Assembly (NCBI GenBank): GCA_030695565.1
Contig: JAUYRZ010000071.1
Span: 1-59,672, forward strand
Reading direction: 5' to 3'
Origin: Archangium sp.
GTDB taxonomy: Bacteria > Myxococcota > Myxococcia > Myxococcales > Myxococcaceae
DNA: 59,672 bases
The position numbers and the translations under genes are program-made. Every line of letters begins with the position of its first letter. Positions within the stretch are counted from its first letter, which is position 1. The notes below the pieces were generated by a model. The model made no database searches, had not been told where the DNA came from, and saw only the letters and a list, made by a program, of their open reading frames with translations. This document shows, piece after piece, positions 33,696-45,207 of the stretch.

Positions 33696-35831
33696 ATGGC
33701 TCTCATCCCTCTCGAACGAATCCGCAACATCGGCATCTCCGCCCACATCGACTCGGGCAAGACCACGCTCACCGAGCGCATCTTGTTCTACACGGGCAAG
33801 ATTCGCGAAATCCACGAAGTGCGCGGCAAGGACGGCGTCGGCGCGACGATGGACTCGATGGATCTCGAGCGCGAGAAGGGCATCACCATCCAGTCGGCCG
33901 CGACGTACGCGATCTGGTCGGGCGCCCTCGGCAAGACCGAAGAGCACAACATCAACATCATCGACACCCCCGGCCACGTGGACTTCACCATCGAGGTGGA
34001 GCGTTCGCTCCGCGTGCTCGACGGCGCGATCCTCGTGCTCGACTCGGTGGCCGGCGTGCAGAGCCAGTCGATCACCGTGGACCGCCAGATGAAGCGCTAC
34101 GGCGTTCCCCGCATCTGCTTCGTGAACAAGATGGACCGCGCCGGCGCGAACTACCTGCGCTGCGTCGACATGCTCAAGGAGAAGCTCGGCCACCACGCCG
34201 TGCCGATTCAGGTGAACATGGGCGCCGAAGACAAGTTCATGGGCGTCATCGACCCCGTCGACTTCAAGGCCTACTTCTTCGACGGCGAGAAGGGCGAGAA
34301 GGTTCGCTGCGAAGAAGTGCCCGCCGAGTACCTCGAAGAGACCAAGAAGCGCCGCCTCACGATGATCGAGCAGGTCGCCGACGTCGATGACAAGCTCGCC
34401 GAGAAGTTCATCGGCGGTGAAGAGGTCTCTGCCGACGACCTGCGCCAGGCGATCCGCCGCGCGACCATCTCGCTCAAGATGACCCCGGTCATGTGCGGCT
34501 CGGCCTACAAGAACAAGGGCGTGCAGGTGCTGCTCGACCAGGTCTGCGCCCTGCTCCCCTCGCCCCCGGAAGTCGAAAACGTCGCGCTCGATCAGCGCAA
34601 CTCCGAAGCGAAGGTCATCCTCAAGTCCGACTTCAACCTGCCGTTCGTGGGCCTGGCGTTCAAGCTCCAGCAGGATCAGTACGGCCAGCTGACCTACTTC
34701 CGCATCTACCAGGGCACCGTGAAGATGGGCGACACCATCATCAACAACAGCCGTGGCCAGCGGAAGGAGCGCGTGCCCCGCATGTTCCGCATGCACTCCG
34801 ATCGCCGTGAAGAGTTGAACGAGGCGAAGGCCGGCGACATCGTCGCGTTCTACGGCGTCGAAGCGACCTCAGGCGACAGCTTCACCGCCCCCGAGCTCTA
34901 TTACACGCTGACCTCGATGCACGTGCCCGACGCCGTGATCTCGCTGGCCGTCTCGCCCAAGGATCGCACCGGCGAAGCGAACTTCAGCAAGGCGCTCAGC
35001 CGCTTCACCCGCGAAGACCCCACGTTCCGCGTGCGCCGCGACGAAGAGTCGGCCCAGACCATCATCTCGGGCATGGGCGAACTCCACCTCGACATCTACA
35101 TGGAGCGCATGCGCCGCGAGTACGACTGCGAAGTCGTCTCGGGCAAGCCCCAGGTCGCCTACCGCGAGACCATCACCCAGCGTGGTGAGTTCGCGTACAC
35201 GCACAAGAAGCAGACGGGTGGCTCAGGCCAGTTCGCCCGCGTGTGCGGCTTCATGGAGCCGCTGCCCAGCGACGCCGTCGAGCAGTACGAGTTCGTCAAC
35301 GAGACGGTCGGCGGCACGATCCCCAAGGAGTACATCCCGGGCATCGAGAAGGGCTTCCTCGAGGCCATCAAGAAGGGCTCGTTGATCGGCTTCCCCGTGG
35401 TCGGTATCCGCTGCGTGGTGAACGACGGCGCGTACCACGACGTCGACTCGTCCGAGCAGGCGTTCAAGATGGCCGCCATCATGGCGTTCCGCGAAGGCTA
35501 CGCGCAGGCGAAGCCGGTCGTCATGGAGCCCATCATGAAGGTCGAAGTGCGCGCCCCTGCTGAGTTCCAGGGCTCGGTCGTCGGCCAGGTCAACCAGCGC
35601 CGCGGCATGATCCTCGAGACGGGCACGGCCGAGGGTCACGTCACCGTGGTCGCCGAAGTGCCGCTCAACACGATGTTCGGTTACTCGACCGACCTTCGCT
35701 CGGGCACGCAGGGCAAGGCCGAGTTCTCCATGGAGTTCGCCAAGTACGCGGCGGTGCCCAAGGGTGAGCAGGAGACGATGATGAAGAACTTCAAGGACAA
35801 GAACGCCGCCGACGCGGCAGCGCGCAAGTAA
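33696..35831 (+). CDS. Elongation factor G, mitochondrial-EFG1-like (spdEFG) type
   Basis: 711 residues from ATG 33696. This GTPase drives ribosomal translocation. G1 is [13 protein letters not shown] near 17; G2 region [11 protein letters not shown] near 65; G3 D-T-P-G-H near 93; G4 N-K-M-D near 147. The Ser in H-I-D-S-G-K, the phrase [16 protein letters not shown] and a longer segment between G2 and G3 match mitochondrial EFG1 and its bacterial spdEFG relatives, and differ from ordinary EF-G (H-I-D-A-G-K, with V-M-D-W). Domains II-V are complete. The gene stands alone, not in the str operon, so another EF-G probably exists elsewhere. A hairpin terminator follows. Confidence 0.93.
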   Translation: MALIPLERIRNIGISAHIDSGKTTLTERILFYTGKIREIHEVRGKDGVGATMDSMDLEREKGITIQSAATYAIWSGALGKTEEHNINIIDTPGHVDFTIEVERSLRVLDGAILVLDSVAGVQSQSITVDRQMKRYGVPRICFVNKMDRAGANYLRCVDMLKEKLGHHAVPIQVNMGAEDKFMGVIDPVDFKAYFFDGEKGEKVRCEEVPAEYLEETKKRRLTMIEQVADVDDKLAEKFIGGEEVSADDLRQAIRRATISLKMTPVMCGSAYKNKGVQVLLDQVCALLPSPPEVENVALDQRNSEAKVILKSDFNLPFVGLAFKLQQDQYGQLTYFRIYQGTVKMGDTIINNSRGQRKERVPRMFRMHSDRREELNEAKAGDIVAFYGVEATSGDSFTAPELYYTLTSMHVPDAVISLAVSPKDRTGEANFSKALSRFTREDPTFRVRRDEESAQTIISGMGELHLDIYMERMRREYDCEVVSGKPQVAYRETITQRGEFAYTHKKQTGGSGQFARVCGFMEPLPSDAVEQYEFVNETVGGTIPKEYIPGIEKGFLEAIKKGSLIGFPVVGIRCVVNDGAYHDVDSSEQAFKMAAIMAFREGYAQAKPVVMEPIMKVEVRAPAEFQGSVVGQVNQRRGMILETGTAEGHVTVVAEVPLNTMFGYSTDLRSGTQGKAEFSMEFAKYAAVPKGEQETMMKNFKDKNAADAAARK

Positions 35832-35856
35832 GCGTTCTTCGCCTCGTCGAACCCGG

Positions 35857-35894
35857 AGCCGGCGCCTCGAAAGAGGGGTCGGCTTCGTTGTTTT
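35857..35894 (+). terminator. Rho-independent terminator after the EF-G gene
   Basis: A 12-base stem with two mismatches (AGCCGGCGCCTC at 35857-35868 and GAGGGGTCGGCT at 35873-35884) closes a GAAA loop and is followed by TCGTTGTTTT. It lies 26 bases after the stop codon. This is the best terminator in the window. Confidence 0.75.
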
Positions 35895-35936
35895 CAAAGT
35901 GATTGCGCAGGCGAGAGCCGCCCCTAAAGTGGCGTC

Positions 35937-37732
<1,796 letters not shown>

Positions 37733-37736
<4 letters not shown>

Positions 37737-38809
37737 CCCCGGCACCCTTTCAGCACCACGTGGCGATGGGCGACCCTCAGGCGCCTTTTGCCACCGTGCT
37801 CTCGATTCTCGATCGACACGGTTTGCTCGGCGACGATGGGCGGTTGCACGGTGACGTGCAGCTGGTCTCGATGGGCGATCACTTCGACTGGGGTCAGGCT
37901 TCCGAGCGCAAGAAGGCCACCGACGACGCGACGGCGATGCTGGCGTGGTTGAGCGCGCACCCGCCGGAGCAGGTGATCATCATCGCGGGCAACCACGATC
38001 TCGCGCGGGTCTGCGAGCTCGCCCCCTTCACGGATGACGCTTCCTTCGAGGCGGCGTGGGCGATGGCCAGCGCGGCGTATCGCTCCGGCAAACCCGACCC
38101 GGAAGCCTCGAAGCAGTTCCTCGAGCGCTACCCGCACGTGCCCGACGCGGAGTGCCTGGCGCGTGACTTCTCCTGTTACTCGGCGGAGCAGCAGCGGCTG
38201 GTGACGGAGTTGCTCCGCACGCGCAGGCTTCGGCTGGCGCACGCGCACGCGGGGCTGCTGCTGGTGCACGCGGGGGTCACCGAAGAAGACTTCGCCTCCA
38301 TCGGTCAGGTGCCCGCGAACGCGGCCGACGCAGCGGCGAACCTCAACGCGTTTCTCGATGCGCGGGTCGATCAGTGGAAGGCCGGCGCGCTCGACCTCAC
38401 CCCGCTCCACCTGCCGGGTTCGTCGACGGGCGTCGCGCGCGGGGTGCTCTTTCACCGGCCGGCGGTGCCCACGGGCGACGCGCAGTTCTCCGGGCCGCCG
38501 AGGCGCCGGTACGATCCACGTCAGCTGCCCGCCGCGTTTCCCCAGGCCATCGGGCACATCCGCGACAAGAAGTGCCGCGAGCTGCTGGGGGCGTGGGCCG
38601 ACGAGCTGCCTCCGGTCGACGGCGTGCTGCGTTCGCTGCGCATCGATGGCGAGACCTTGCGGTACGCGCGCGGCACTCCGGCAGATGCGCGGCTCTACTT
38701 CCTCGACGCAGGCATGAACCACCCCGCGGCCACCAGCTACGAGCTGTTCGATCTCGAACGGCGGCGACCGCTTCAGCCGAGGTCGAAGTTCGCGATCAGC
38801 GGAACGTGA
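37733..38809 (+). CDS. Metallophosphoesterase (calcineurin-like)
   Basis: 358 residues from GTG 37733, chosen because of the GTGA overlap with the acyl-CoA synthetase stop and because the first metal motif follows after 13 residues. Motifs in order: G-D-P-Q near 13 (the usual G-D-x-H with His replaced by Gln), G-D-H-F-D near 44, G-N-H-D near 85, H-A-G-V near 180, and a late G-H-I near 275. The set fits the two-metal phosphoesterase fold seen in diadenosine tetraphosphatase and Ser/Thr phosphatase families; the substrate is unknown. The 3' end overlaps the convergent EEP gene by 37 bases. Confidence 0.85.
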
Positions 38810-39717
38810 TCCGACAGCCCGCTGAAGGGGCTCGTGCGATCGCCGAAGGTGCAGGTGTCTTTGAGATCGATGAAGCCCAGGTCGCCTGAAGCGAACAGGT
38901 GATCGAGGTGCATGCGCAGGTGCATGAAGCCCGCAGTGGCGAACGACTGCGAGCGTGAAGCGTCGATCTGCTTGAGCTGCTCCTGGGCGCCGCGCAACTT
39001 CGCCTCTTCCGTGAGGTAGCGGTACACGGGCGTCATCGGAGCGGTGTTGAAGTCGCCCACCACCAGGTACGGCTCATCGTGAGCGGTGACCTGCGCGTAC
39101 TGGGCCACGGCCTTCGCTTCGGCGATCTGGTTCTGCCCGAAGCCCATCTTGCCCGGCTGGCTCCAGAACTCTTTGGCCCAGGGCGTGGGGAGCGAGAGGT
39201 GCGTGTTGAAGAGGTGAAAGCGGCGGCCCTGGAGATCTTCCAGCCGCAGGTGCGCAGCGATGCGCGTCTGCTTCACCTTCTTGAGGCTCTCGTTGCGGTG
39301 GTGCGTGATGGGGTGCGGGCGATGGCCGTTGTCGGCGATCACCTCGAGCTTCTGCGAGTTCACCAGCATCGCCAGGCCCGTGGTGTAGAGCTTGATCGAG
39401 CCCAGCTGGTACACGTGCGCGGGGAAGTACCAGGCGCGATACGGCATCACGAGGCCGCGGCGTTTGAACTCGTCACCCAGATGCCGGAGGAAGGCCTCCA
39501 GCTGGTTTTCGGCGGGGTGAGCACCGCGGTGAGCCACGCCCGCGCGAAGGGACTGCGTCTCGACTTCCTGGAGCGCGACCAGGTCAGGCAACGGATCGAG
39601 GTTGCAGAGCGCGGTGGCGATGCGGCTCTTCGAGGCCGCAGTGCTCGCCAGACCCTTGAGGCCGTGACCGAAGTAGCGAACGTTGTAGCTGACGATTCGC
39701 ACGGGCGACTGGAGCAT
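38773..39717 (-). CDS. Endonuclease/exonuclease/phosphatase (EEP) family protein
   Basis: A 314-residue protein of the EEP (DNase I-like) fold. Motifs: S-Y-N-V-R-Y-F near 10, L-Q-E-V-E near 49 (catalytic Glu), F-N-T-H-L near 169, V-G-D-F-N-T near 221, H-L-D-H near 272 and L-S-D-H-V-P near 302 (terminal Asp-His pair). There is no signal peptide, so it should act in the cytoplasm on nucleic acid or a phosphoester. It lies 43 bases after the TfuA gene on the same strand and may be co-transcribed with the ycaO-tfuA pair. Confidence 0.88.
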   Translation of the reverse strand: MLQSPVRIVSYNVRYFGHGLKGLASTAASKSRIATALCNLDPLPDLVALQEVETQSLRAGVAHRGAHPAENQLEAFLRHLGDEFKRRGLVMPYRAWYFPAHVYQLGSIKLYTTGLAMLVNSQKLEVIADNGHRPHPITHHRNESLKKVKQTRIAAHLRLEDLQGRRFHLFNTHLSLPTPWAKEFWSQPGKMGFGQNQIAEAKAVAQYAQVTAHDEPYLVVGDFNTAPMTPVYRYLTEEAKLRGAQEQLKQIDASRSQSFATAGFMHLRMHLDHLFASGDLGFIDLKDTCTFGDRTSPFSGLSDHVPLIANFDLG

Positions 39718-39760
39718 ACCCGTCGGCGGCAGCTCGCGCTGTACGCAGATGTTGCGTCAA

Positions 39761-40765
39761 TCAGCGGCGCTGATGGAGGGCTGACTGAAGCGCGGCGCCC
39801 TCGAGGTGCGAGGGGCCATCGGCGACGAACTGTTCGGGCGCAGAGAGCACCAATTCTTCGAGCGCCAGGGCCTCCGCCCACGCCGCCAGCTGATCCTCCG
39901 CGAACGGGCCGGAGAGTCGCCTTCGCCAGCGGGCGACGCTTTCGGGGTTGGGTTCGATGCCGGCCTGGCGCGCGAAATCGGCCAGCAGGAGCGTCTTGAC
40001 CCCTTCGTTCGCAGGGGCGGCGTTGAGGCGGCCGGTGAGCCGGGTGCGTCGCACGAAGGAGGAGAGCGGGAGCGCTTCGGGGGTTCGGGAGGCGGGCGCG
40101 AGCTGGGCCGCGGCCTCCAGACAGGCGCGCGCGTCAGCGGCTTTGAGATCGACGGCGTGGGCGAGCACCTGCTGGTGGAGCTCGACGGGCCAGCCGAGCG
40201 CCTGGAAGACGGAGCTCCAGGTGCGTGATTGATAGAACTGCGCTTCAGCGGTGGTGTGCAGCGCGCGGGCTCTCGCGGCGGTGAGCACGCCGTTGCGTTG
40301 AGCGGCCCGGGCTGTGGCGAAGACGTTCACCCAGGGCACGGTGAGCGCGCGGTAGTGCTGCGTGGCGTCGGCGTGGAGCAGCGCGACCGCGGCGTCGTCG
40401 TTCCATTCGCCGGTGACGAAGCGGCGGGCGATTTCGCCGATGGGCGTGATCACGCCCGGGAGCTCGGCGGCTCGCAGCGCGCCCATGCTGCTGGAGCCCA
40501 GGAGCGTGACGCCTGAGGCGTGCGCGGCCAGTAGCTCGTGATGCCAGACGGAGGGCGCTGATTCGAAGACACCGTCGATGAGGACGATGGTGTCGGGCTT
40601 CGTCTCGAGGGCTCGGAAGACGTCGCCTTGCCTGGCGGGCGGGCGGAAGTCGGCGCGCAGGAGCTTCTTCGCTTCGTGGTGCGGCAGGGTGGGTCCCAGG
40701 AAGACGACCGTCCTCTCTCTCTCCCTCGGGGAGACGGAGGCTTTGACTCGAGGGGCCTTCTTCAC
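39761..40765 (-). CDS. TfuA-like protein, YcaO partner
   Basis: 334 residues starting at GTG 40765, which overlaps the ycaO stop by four bases. The TfuA core (about 20-140) has V-V-F-L-G-P-T-L, then D-T-I-V-L-I-D-G-V-F near 58 and L-G-S-S-S-M-G-A-L-R-A-A-E-L near 88, all typical. TfuA proteins assist YcaO enzymes in making peptide thioamides by handling the sulfur donor. The C-terminal half is variable and helical. The first 18 residues (with S-P-R-E-R-E-R) look repeat-derived, so the native start might be nearer the V-V-F-L-G-P segment. Confidence 0.9.
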   Translation of the reverse strand: MKKAPRVKASVSPRERERTVVFLGPTLPHHEAKKLLRADFRPPARQGDVFRALETKPDTIVLIDGVFESAPSVWHHELLAAHASGVTLLGSSSMGALRAAELPGVITPIGEIARRFVTGEWNDDAAVALLHADATQHYRALTVPWVNVFATARAAQRNGVLTAARARALHTTAEAQFYQSRTWSSVFQALGWPVELHQQVLAHAVDLKAADARACLEAAAQLAPASRTPEALPLSSFVRRTRLTGRLNAAPANEGVKTLLLADFARQAGIEPNPESVARWRRRLSGPFAEDQLAAWAEALALEELVLSAPEQFVADGPSHLEGAALQSALHQRR

Positions 40766-41808
40766 AGCAACTCCGAGACGAGCAGATCGGGACTGACGGC
40801 CTTCACCACGAACGGTGACGAGCGCAGCTGCACGAGGGCGACTTCACCTTTCACCAACTTCGACAACGGTCTGCGCTCGGTGCGCCGCGGTGCCTTGCGT
40901 GGCGTCACGCCCTGGAGCGTTCTGAGCAGCGCCCCACCCTCCTCCCGCGCTCCCACCAGCACGTCTTCGCGCGCGCCGTGGATCTCGGTCAGTCGCGACT
41001 GCGCAGCCTCGAGCCAGGCAGCTTCAGCGGCAGCGGCCCACGTGCGGCGGCAGGCGTAGCCGGCGGTCAGCGGAACGGGCCCGCCTTCGAGATCGAAGAT
41101 CAACGCGCCGGCCACGGAGAGCGTCGTTCCCTTCGGCGTGAGGTCGAAGAGGAAGCAGGCGAACCCGCGCTCCTCCAGGTTCTGGGCTCCCACGGGAGAT
41201 TTCACCAGGCGGCGAAGCGCCTCGTGCGGAGTCCACCCTTCAGGCAGCACACGGGCCAACGCGTCGCGTTCGACCAGCTCGAGCACGGCGTGCTCTTCGG
41301 CTGCAGCGAGTGAAGTGGGATGCGCGCCGAGACCGTTCGATCGCCAGGTGGTGATGGAAGGGCCCATCCAGCAGCGGCCGGCGGGCGGGCAGTACACGCT
41401 CTGCGCGGGCACCAGGCAGGGCTCGGCATCCCCCAGTCCACGTGCAGGCACCCACGCGACGCACAGACCATCTACGTCCCACGGTGAGCCGGTGGGGCCG
41501 GTGCCGAACTCGAAGGTGCTCACGTCGGGCGCTTCGGCGGCGGCGAGCTCGATCGCTTCACCCAGCGCGCTCCACTGGGCGTGCTCGAGGGTGAGGCCCT
41601 TGCCCTGCGAGACCTGGAGCACGTGGCCTCGCGGGCGCACGGCACCGACCACTTCCACACCGCAGCGATCGAGTCCGGTGAGGCGCGCGAGCCGGGTGAC
41701 GCCGAAGTCGGCAGCGAGTCGTCGGAGCGAAGGGGCGGTGCGCACGAGGCGGGTGTAGAGGGTTGGCGAAGGGAAGAGAAGCCGCTCGAAGCGCCCCGGC
41801 TGCGTCAC
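40762..41808 (-). CDS. YcaO-domain cyclodehydratase/thioamidase
   Basis: 348 residues from GTG 41808, which has AAGGA eight bases upstream. YcaO enzymes use ATP to phosphorylate a peptide backbone amide. The ATP-binding signature G-K-G-L-T-L-E-H-A-Q-W-S-A-L-G-E-A-I-E lies near residue 67, and the later motif E-E-H-A-V-L-E-L-V-E-R-D-A near 165 fits the fold. The C-terminus does not carry the P-x-P-x-P motif of azoline-forming enzymes. With TfuA this is the set that makes thioamides in thioviridamide-type peptides and in methyl-coenzyme M reductase. No leader-peptide-binding domain or precursor is seen nearby. Confidence 0.9.
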   Translation of the reverse strand: MTQPGRFERLLFPSPTLYTRLVRTAPSLRRLAADFGVTRLARLTGLDRCGVEVVGAVRPRGHVLQVSQGKGLTLEHAQWSALGEAIELAAAEAPDVSTFEFGTGPTGSPWDVDGLCVAWVPARGLGDAEPCLVPAQSVYCPPAGRCWMGPSITTWRSNGLGAHPTSLAAAEEHAVLELVERDALARVLPEGWTPHEALRRLVKSPVGAQNLEERGFACFLFDLTPKGTTLSVAGALIFDLEGGPVPLTAGYACRRTWAAAAEAAWLEAAQSRLTEIHGAREDVLVGAREEGGALLRTLQGVTPRKAPRRTERRPLSKLVKGEVALVQLRSSPFVVKAVSPDLLVSELL

Positions 41809-41922
41809 CTGCGCGTCCTTGCAACGAAGGGAGAGGCCAGCCCGCGACGAGCACGGGGAGAGCCGAAACCACCCCGTTCGCTCCTGTGCTTTTGCGTCTC
41901 TCCACCTGCTACGTGGCCGCCC

Positions 41923-42852
41923 GTGACGAAGAGGGGCACCGGAATCGCGTTGATCGCCGTCGCGGCGACGTTGTGGGGCACCTGGCCGCTCTACACACGC
42001 GCGGGCGGCCCCACCGGCGTGAGCATCGGCTTCCTCGCGCTCCTGATGATGGCCCTGCCCGCGCCGTTCGTCTTCCGTCGCGCCGCCTTCGCCGACCGCG
42101 GCGCGGTGATCGCACTGGTTCTCGTGGGGCTCGCCGACGCCGGCAACATGCTCCTCTACTTCCAGGCGTTGGAGCGGGGCCCCATCGTGGTCGCCGTGCT
42201 CTCGCACTACCTCGCCCCGACCCTCGTCGCGATCAGCGCGCCCTTCGTCCTCGGTGAACGCGGCTCTCCCCGCGCCCTGTGGGCCAGCCCCGTGGTGCTG
42301 GTGGGCCTGGGCCTCGTGCTCAGTCACGGAAGCACGACCGCCGGCTGGGCCACCACCGCGGTGCTCGGAGCAGGCAGCGCCGTCTTCTACGCAGTCGTCG
42401 TGCTCGGCAGCCGGCGCGCGGCAAAGTCCTTCACACCGATCGCGGTGATGGCGCTGCACTCCGTCATCGCGGCGGTGGTGCTGGCGGTGCTCTTCGGTCG
42501 GGAGGTCTTCCCGATCGTCGCCGATCGCGGCCTCGCCATCGTGCTGTTCGGGTGTTTGGTGAACGGGCTCATCGCCGCGTGGCTCTTCAACCTGAGCCTG
42601 CAACGCATCGAGGCTCAGCTCGTCGGGCTCTTCACGTATCTGGAGCCGGTCACCGCGGCGATGCTGGGCGTGGCGGTGCTCGGCGATCCGTTTGGTTTCA
42701 CCAGCGCGGCGGGCCTGGTGCTGGTGGTGCTCGCGGGGGCGTGGGCTGCGACTGGCCCCCCCCCCGACCGTCAGCGCATCGCTGACGTGCCCATGGCCGA
42801 CGGGGCATCTTCTTTGGGCGGCGGCGCGGCTTCCGTCTTGCGGAACTCGTAA
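41923..42852 (+). CDS. EamA/DMT-family transporter
   Basis: 309 residues from GTG 41923, the first start before the first membrane helix (R-G-T-G-I-A-L-I-A-V-A-A-T-L-W-G-T-W-P-L). It has about ten hydrophobic helices in two EamA halves, typical of the drug/metabolite transporter superfamily. The last 82 bases overlap the convergent outer-membrane gene. A run of ten C bases at 42756-42765 lies near the end; one base fewer or more would change the last 30 residues. A shift there would end the protein at 42785 and nearly remove the overlap. Divergent from ycaO, 114 bases apart. Confidence 0.88.
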   Translation: MTKRGTGIALIAVAATLWGTWPLYTRAGGPTGVSIGFLALLMMALPAPFVFRRAAFADRGAVIALVLVGLADAGNMLLYFQALERGPIVVAVLSHYLAPTLVAISAPFVLGERGSPRALWASPVVLVGLGLVLSHGSTTAGWATTAVLGAGSAVFYAVVVLGSRRAAKSFTPIAVMALHSVIAAVVLAVLFGREVFPIVADRGLAIVLFGCLVNGLIAAWLFNLSLQRIEAQLVGLFTYLEPVTAAMLGVAVLGDPFGFTSAAGLVLVVLAGAWAATGPPPDRQRIADVPMADGASSLGGGAASVLRNS

Positions 42853-44456
42853 CCCACCTCGAGATCGACCGCGAAGCCGAACTGGTTGTCGAAGCGCCCC
42901 AGATCTGCGTTCACGCGGAACGTCTTGTACACGCGCCCATTGAGAAACAAGAACGGGAGGATCCTCAACCGCGCACCCGCGAACGCGATCGACTTGTCGC
43001 CGAACAACCCGATCACCTTGTTGCCGTTGGGCGTGCCGAGCTCGGTCCACGACTCCACGCCGCGCAGGTAATAGCTGCCGAACACCTGCACGAAGCTCAG
43101 CACCGGCACCTCGACGTGCGCCACGAAGTTCACCGCGGGCGAGGCGCTGGTGCCTTCCATCGCGAGCGTGAGGCCCACCACGTTGCGCACGCCCCAGCTG
43201 CCTTCCACGTAGTAGCCGAAGCGGTCCGTGAGGCCGTTCTCCAGGATGTAGCGCTGCTTGGGGATGTAGTTGCCCGCGCCCGCCGAGGTATCCGTGCGGT
43301 AGTCGCGGTTCAAGTACGCGAAGCGGTCGACCTCGTAGAAGGTGTCGAAGTAGCTGGGCGCGTACTTGTTGCCGAGGAACCGCGCCTCGACCACCAGGCG
43401 GAACGCGTGGATGACCTCTTTGGCCGCCACGTTGAAGCGGCCGAGCATGCCTGCGGTGAAGCCACCGTCGCCGCCGATGAGCATCGAGTAGTCGAGGTAC
43501 GGCTTGATATCGACGTTCTCCGTCTTCACGATTTTCATCTCGGCGTCGAAGCCGATCAGGCCCGCGGGCTTGAACGAGGTGGTGAGCGGCCGGCCGTCTG
43601 CTGCCACGCGCGACCTCGACGCGTCATTCGAGAGCTGAAACGGCGCGCGCCAATCGAGACCACCCGTGACGCCGATGGAGAAGGTCTTCGCCATCAGGTT
43701 CTGCGGCTTGAAGAACGAGAGCGGCTTGAAGAACGCCAGGCCCGAGAGCTGGTTCCACTCCAGCAGGTCGTTGGTCATCAGCTCGAAGCCGCCGTAGTCG
43801 TTGTACATGTCGACCTGCGCCGAGGCGCGCGGGTAGTCGATGTTGATGCTCGGAGAGTATCGGCGGGTGATCGCGCCGTGACCGATCGACGAGGCGTAGC
43901 GCTGACCTGCGCTGACGTAGATCTGGTCTTCCTTCCGCCCGTACGTGACGTATTTGAGGATGCGGCCGAAGTCGTGGAAGGTGTCGTAGTCCTCCACGCG
44001 CAGACGGCCGATGCGCTCGATCAAATACGGCTGGTGCGTCACGGGGTTGTTGGCGAAGTTGACGATCTCGATGCGCAAGGGAACGCCGAGCCCGATGCCC
44101 AGCTTCGCGTCGAACAGCCGCAGGTCGACCATCGGCTCGACCAGCGCGTAGTAGGCGTCTTCGAAACGATCGACACCGACGGACACGCCGATGCGGGTGT
44201 TCTTCACGGTGAGCCGGTCGCTGCCCAGGTAGACCGACAGCTCGCCCTTCACGAACTCAGGCCGGGTGTCGCGCTTCTCCATCTCGGCGACAGGCGCAGG
44301 TGGCGGCAGCGGCGTCGCCACCGGCACGTCAGACACGATCACGCCTGCGTCGATCACGCCGGCATCGGGCGCGACCTCGTACGGATCAGCGGCGAGCTCC
44401 TCTCCAGCCCCGCCGTCACTGAGGGCGAGACAGGCAACGACCACCAGCTGGAGCAT
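42771..44456 (-). CDS. Outer-membrane beta-barrel-like protein
   Basis: A 561-residue protein. The signal peptide is short (M-L-Q-L-V-V-V-A-C-L-A-L-S). A D-A-G-containing, Pro-rich stretch (about 25-60) is followed by alternating strand sequence with many aromatic residues (Y-Y-A-L-V-E-P-M-V-D-L-R, F-R-L-V-V-E-A-R-F, F-G-Y-Y-V-E-G-S-W-G-V). The mature end Q-F-G-F-A-V-D-L-E-V-G-Y-E-F fits a terminal strand, but a polar tail (E-A-A-P-P-P-K-E-D) follows it. Probably a large barrel porin-like protein of unknown function. It may share a transcript with the two upstream minus-strand genes. Confidence 0.8.
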   Translation of the reverse strand: MLQLVVVACLALSDGGAGEELAADPYEVAPDAGVIDAGVIVSDVPVATPLPPPAPVAEMEKRDTRPEFVKGELSVYLGSDRLTVKNTRIGVSVGVDRFEDAYYALVEPMVDLRLFDAKLGIGLGVPLRIEIVNFANNPVTHQPYLIERIGRLRVEDYDTFHDFGRILKYVTYGRKEDQIYVSAGQRYASSIGHGAITRRYSPSINIDYPRASAQVDMYNDYGGFELMTNDLLEWNQLSGLAFFKPLSFFKPQNLMAKTFSIGVTGGLDWRAPFQLSNDASRSRVAADGRPLTTSFKPAGLIGFDAEMKIVKTENVDIKPYLDYSMLIGGDGGFTAGMLGRFNVAAKEVIHAFRLVVEARFLGNKYAPSYFDTFYEVDRFAYLNRDYRTDTSAGAGNYIPKQRYILENGLTDRFGYYVEGSWGVRNVVGLTLAMEGTSASPAVNFVAHVEVPVLSFVQVFGSYYLRGVESWTELGTPNGNKVIGLFGDKSIAFAGARLRILPFLFLNGRVYKTFRVNADLGRFDNQFGFAVDLEVGYEFRKTEAAPPPKEDAPSAMGTSAMR

Positions 44457-44465
44457 GGCTTTTCC

Positions 44466-45167
44466 TTACTTGCCGCAGGGGTTCATCGGCTTGAGGAACT
44501 TCACGAGCTGCGCCTCGTCGGCAACGGTACCCGCAAGGTCGAGCTCCTCGGCAGACTTCTCGGGGGCGGGGTCGAGCTGACTCCACACGCCGACCTGCAG
44601 CTGGTCACCGGGGCACTCGAAGAGGATGGCGTTGTTGAGCCCCGCTTCGGGCGCGCCGCCGCGGGTATCGAGCTGGCCGCGCGAGGCGACGTAGGCGAAC
44701 TTGCGGCCATCGATGGTGAGCTGGCCGCGCTTCACGATGTCCTTCGCTTCGATGTTGATGCCGTTCTGCTGGAGCGCGCGCGGGTCGGTCTCCTTGCCGA
44801 GCAAGAAGTCCTTCCCCTTCTTGTTGTTCTCGTTCGCCATGATGCGGAAGTACGAGAACGTGTGGCCGTCACCGAGCACGAACCCGCCATCGGGCAGCAT
44901 CTCGCGATCGGTGAGGATGGTGGTCTGCGCGAAGTACATGTTGAGGCTCGCCACCACCGTGTAGCCCTCGGGGATCGTGCCGAGCTGCTCGAGCGCGTTC
45001 TTCTGGCGCTCAGCGGGGTCGGTCACGCCAGAGCCCACGTCTTTGACGGCCTTCACGCCGAGGCCCACGACGATCATGCTACCCAGACAGATCAAGCCCG
45101 CGAGCCCACCACAGCCGAGCAGAACGTAGAGCCAGGGGGAGCGCTGCTTGGGAGAAGCCGTTTCCAT
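44466..45167 (-). CDS. Hypothetical membrane-anchored protein
   Basis: A 233-residue protein with one N-terminal helix (W-L-Y-V-L-L-G-C-G-G-L-A-G-L-I-C-L-G-S-M, about 12-31) and a soluble domain that includes I-P-E-G-Y-T-V-V-A-S-L-N-M-Y and P-D-G-G-F-V-L-G-D-G-H-T-F-S-Y-F. The helix without a cleavage site suggests a stable anchor. The gene sits nine bases upstream of the outer-membrane gene and 40 bases after the FHA gene, so the three probably form an operon. Not recognised as a known family. Confidence 0.75.
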   Translation of the reverse strand: METASPKQRSPWLYVLLGCGGLAGLICLGSMIVVGLGVKAVKDVGSGVTDPAERQKNALEQLGTIPEGYTVVASLNMYFAQTTILTDREMLPDGGFVLGDGHTFSYFRIMANENNKKGKDFLLGKETDPRALQQNGINIEAKDIVKRGQLTIDGRKFAYVASRGQLDTRGGAPEAGLNNAILFECPGDQLQVGVWSQLDPAPEKSAEELDLAGTVADEAQLVKFLKPMNPCGK

Positions 45168-45207
45168 GGCGCGCGGGTATAGCCGCGAACGAACGCGGCC
45201 TCACTGT

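Noticed and set aside
33276-34796. A 506-codon minus-strand frame across the EF-G gene
   Set aside because: It is antisense to conserved GTPase motifs and only continues into the upstream gene in another frame.
41809-41922. RiPP precursor peptide upstream of ycaO
   Set aside because: The interval holds no short ORF with a ribosome-binding site and leader/core pattern; open frames there are shadows of ycaO or the EamA gene.
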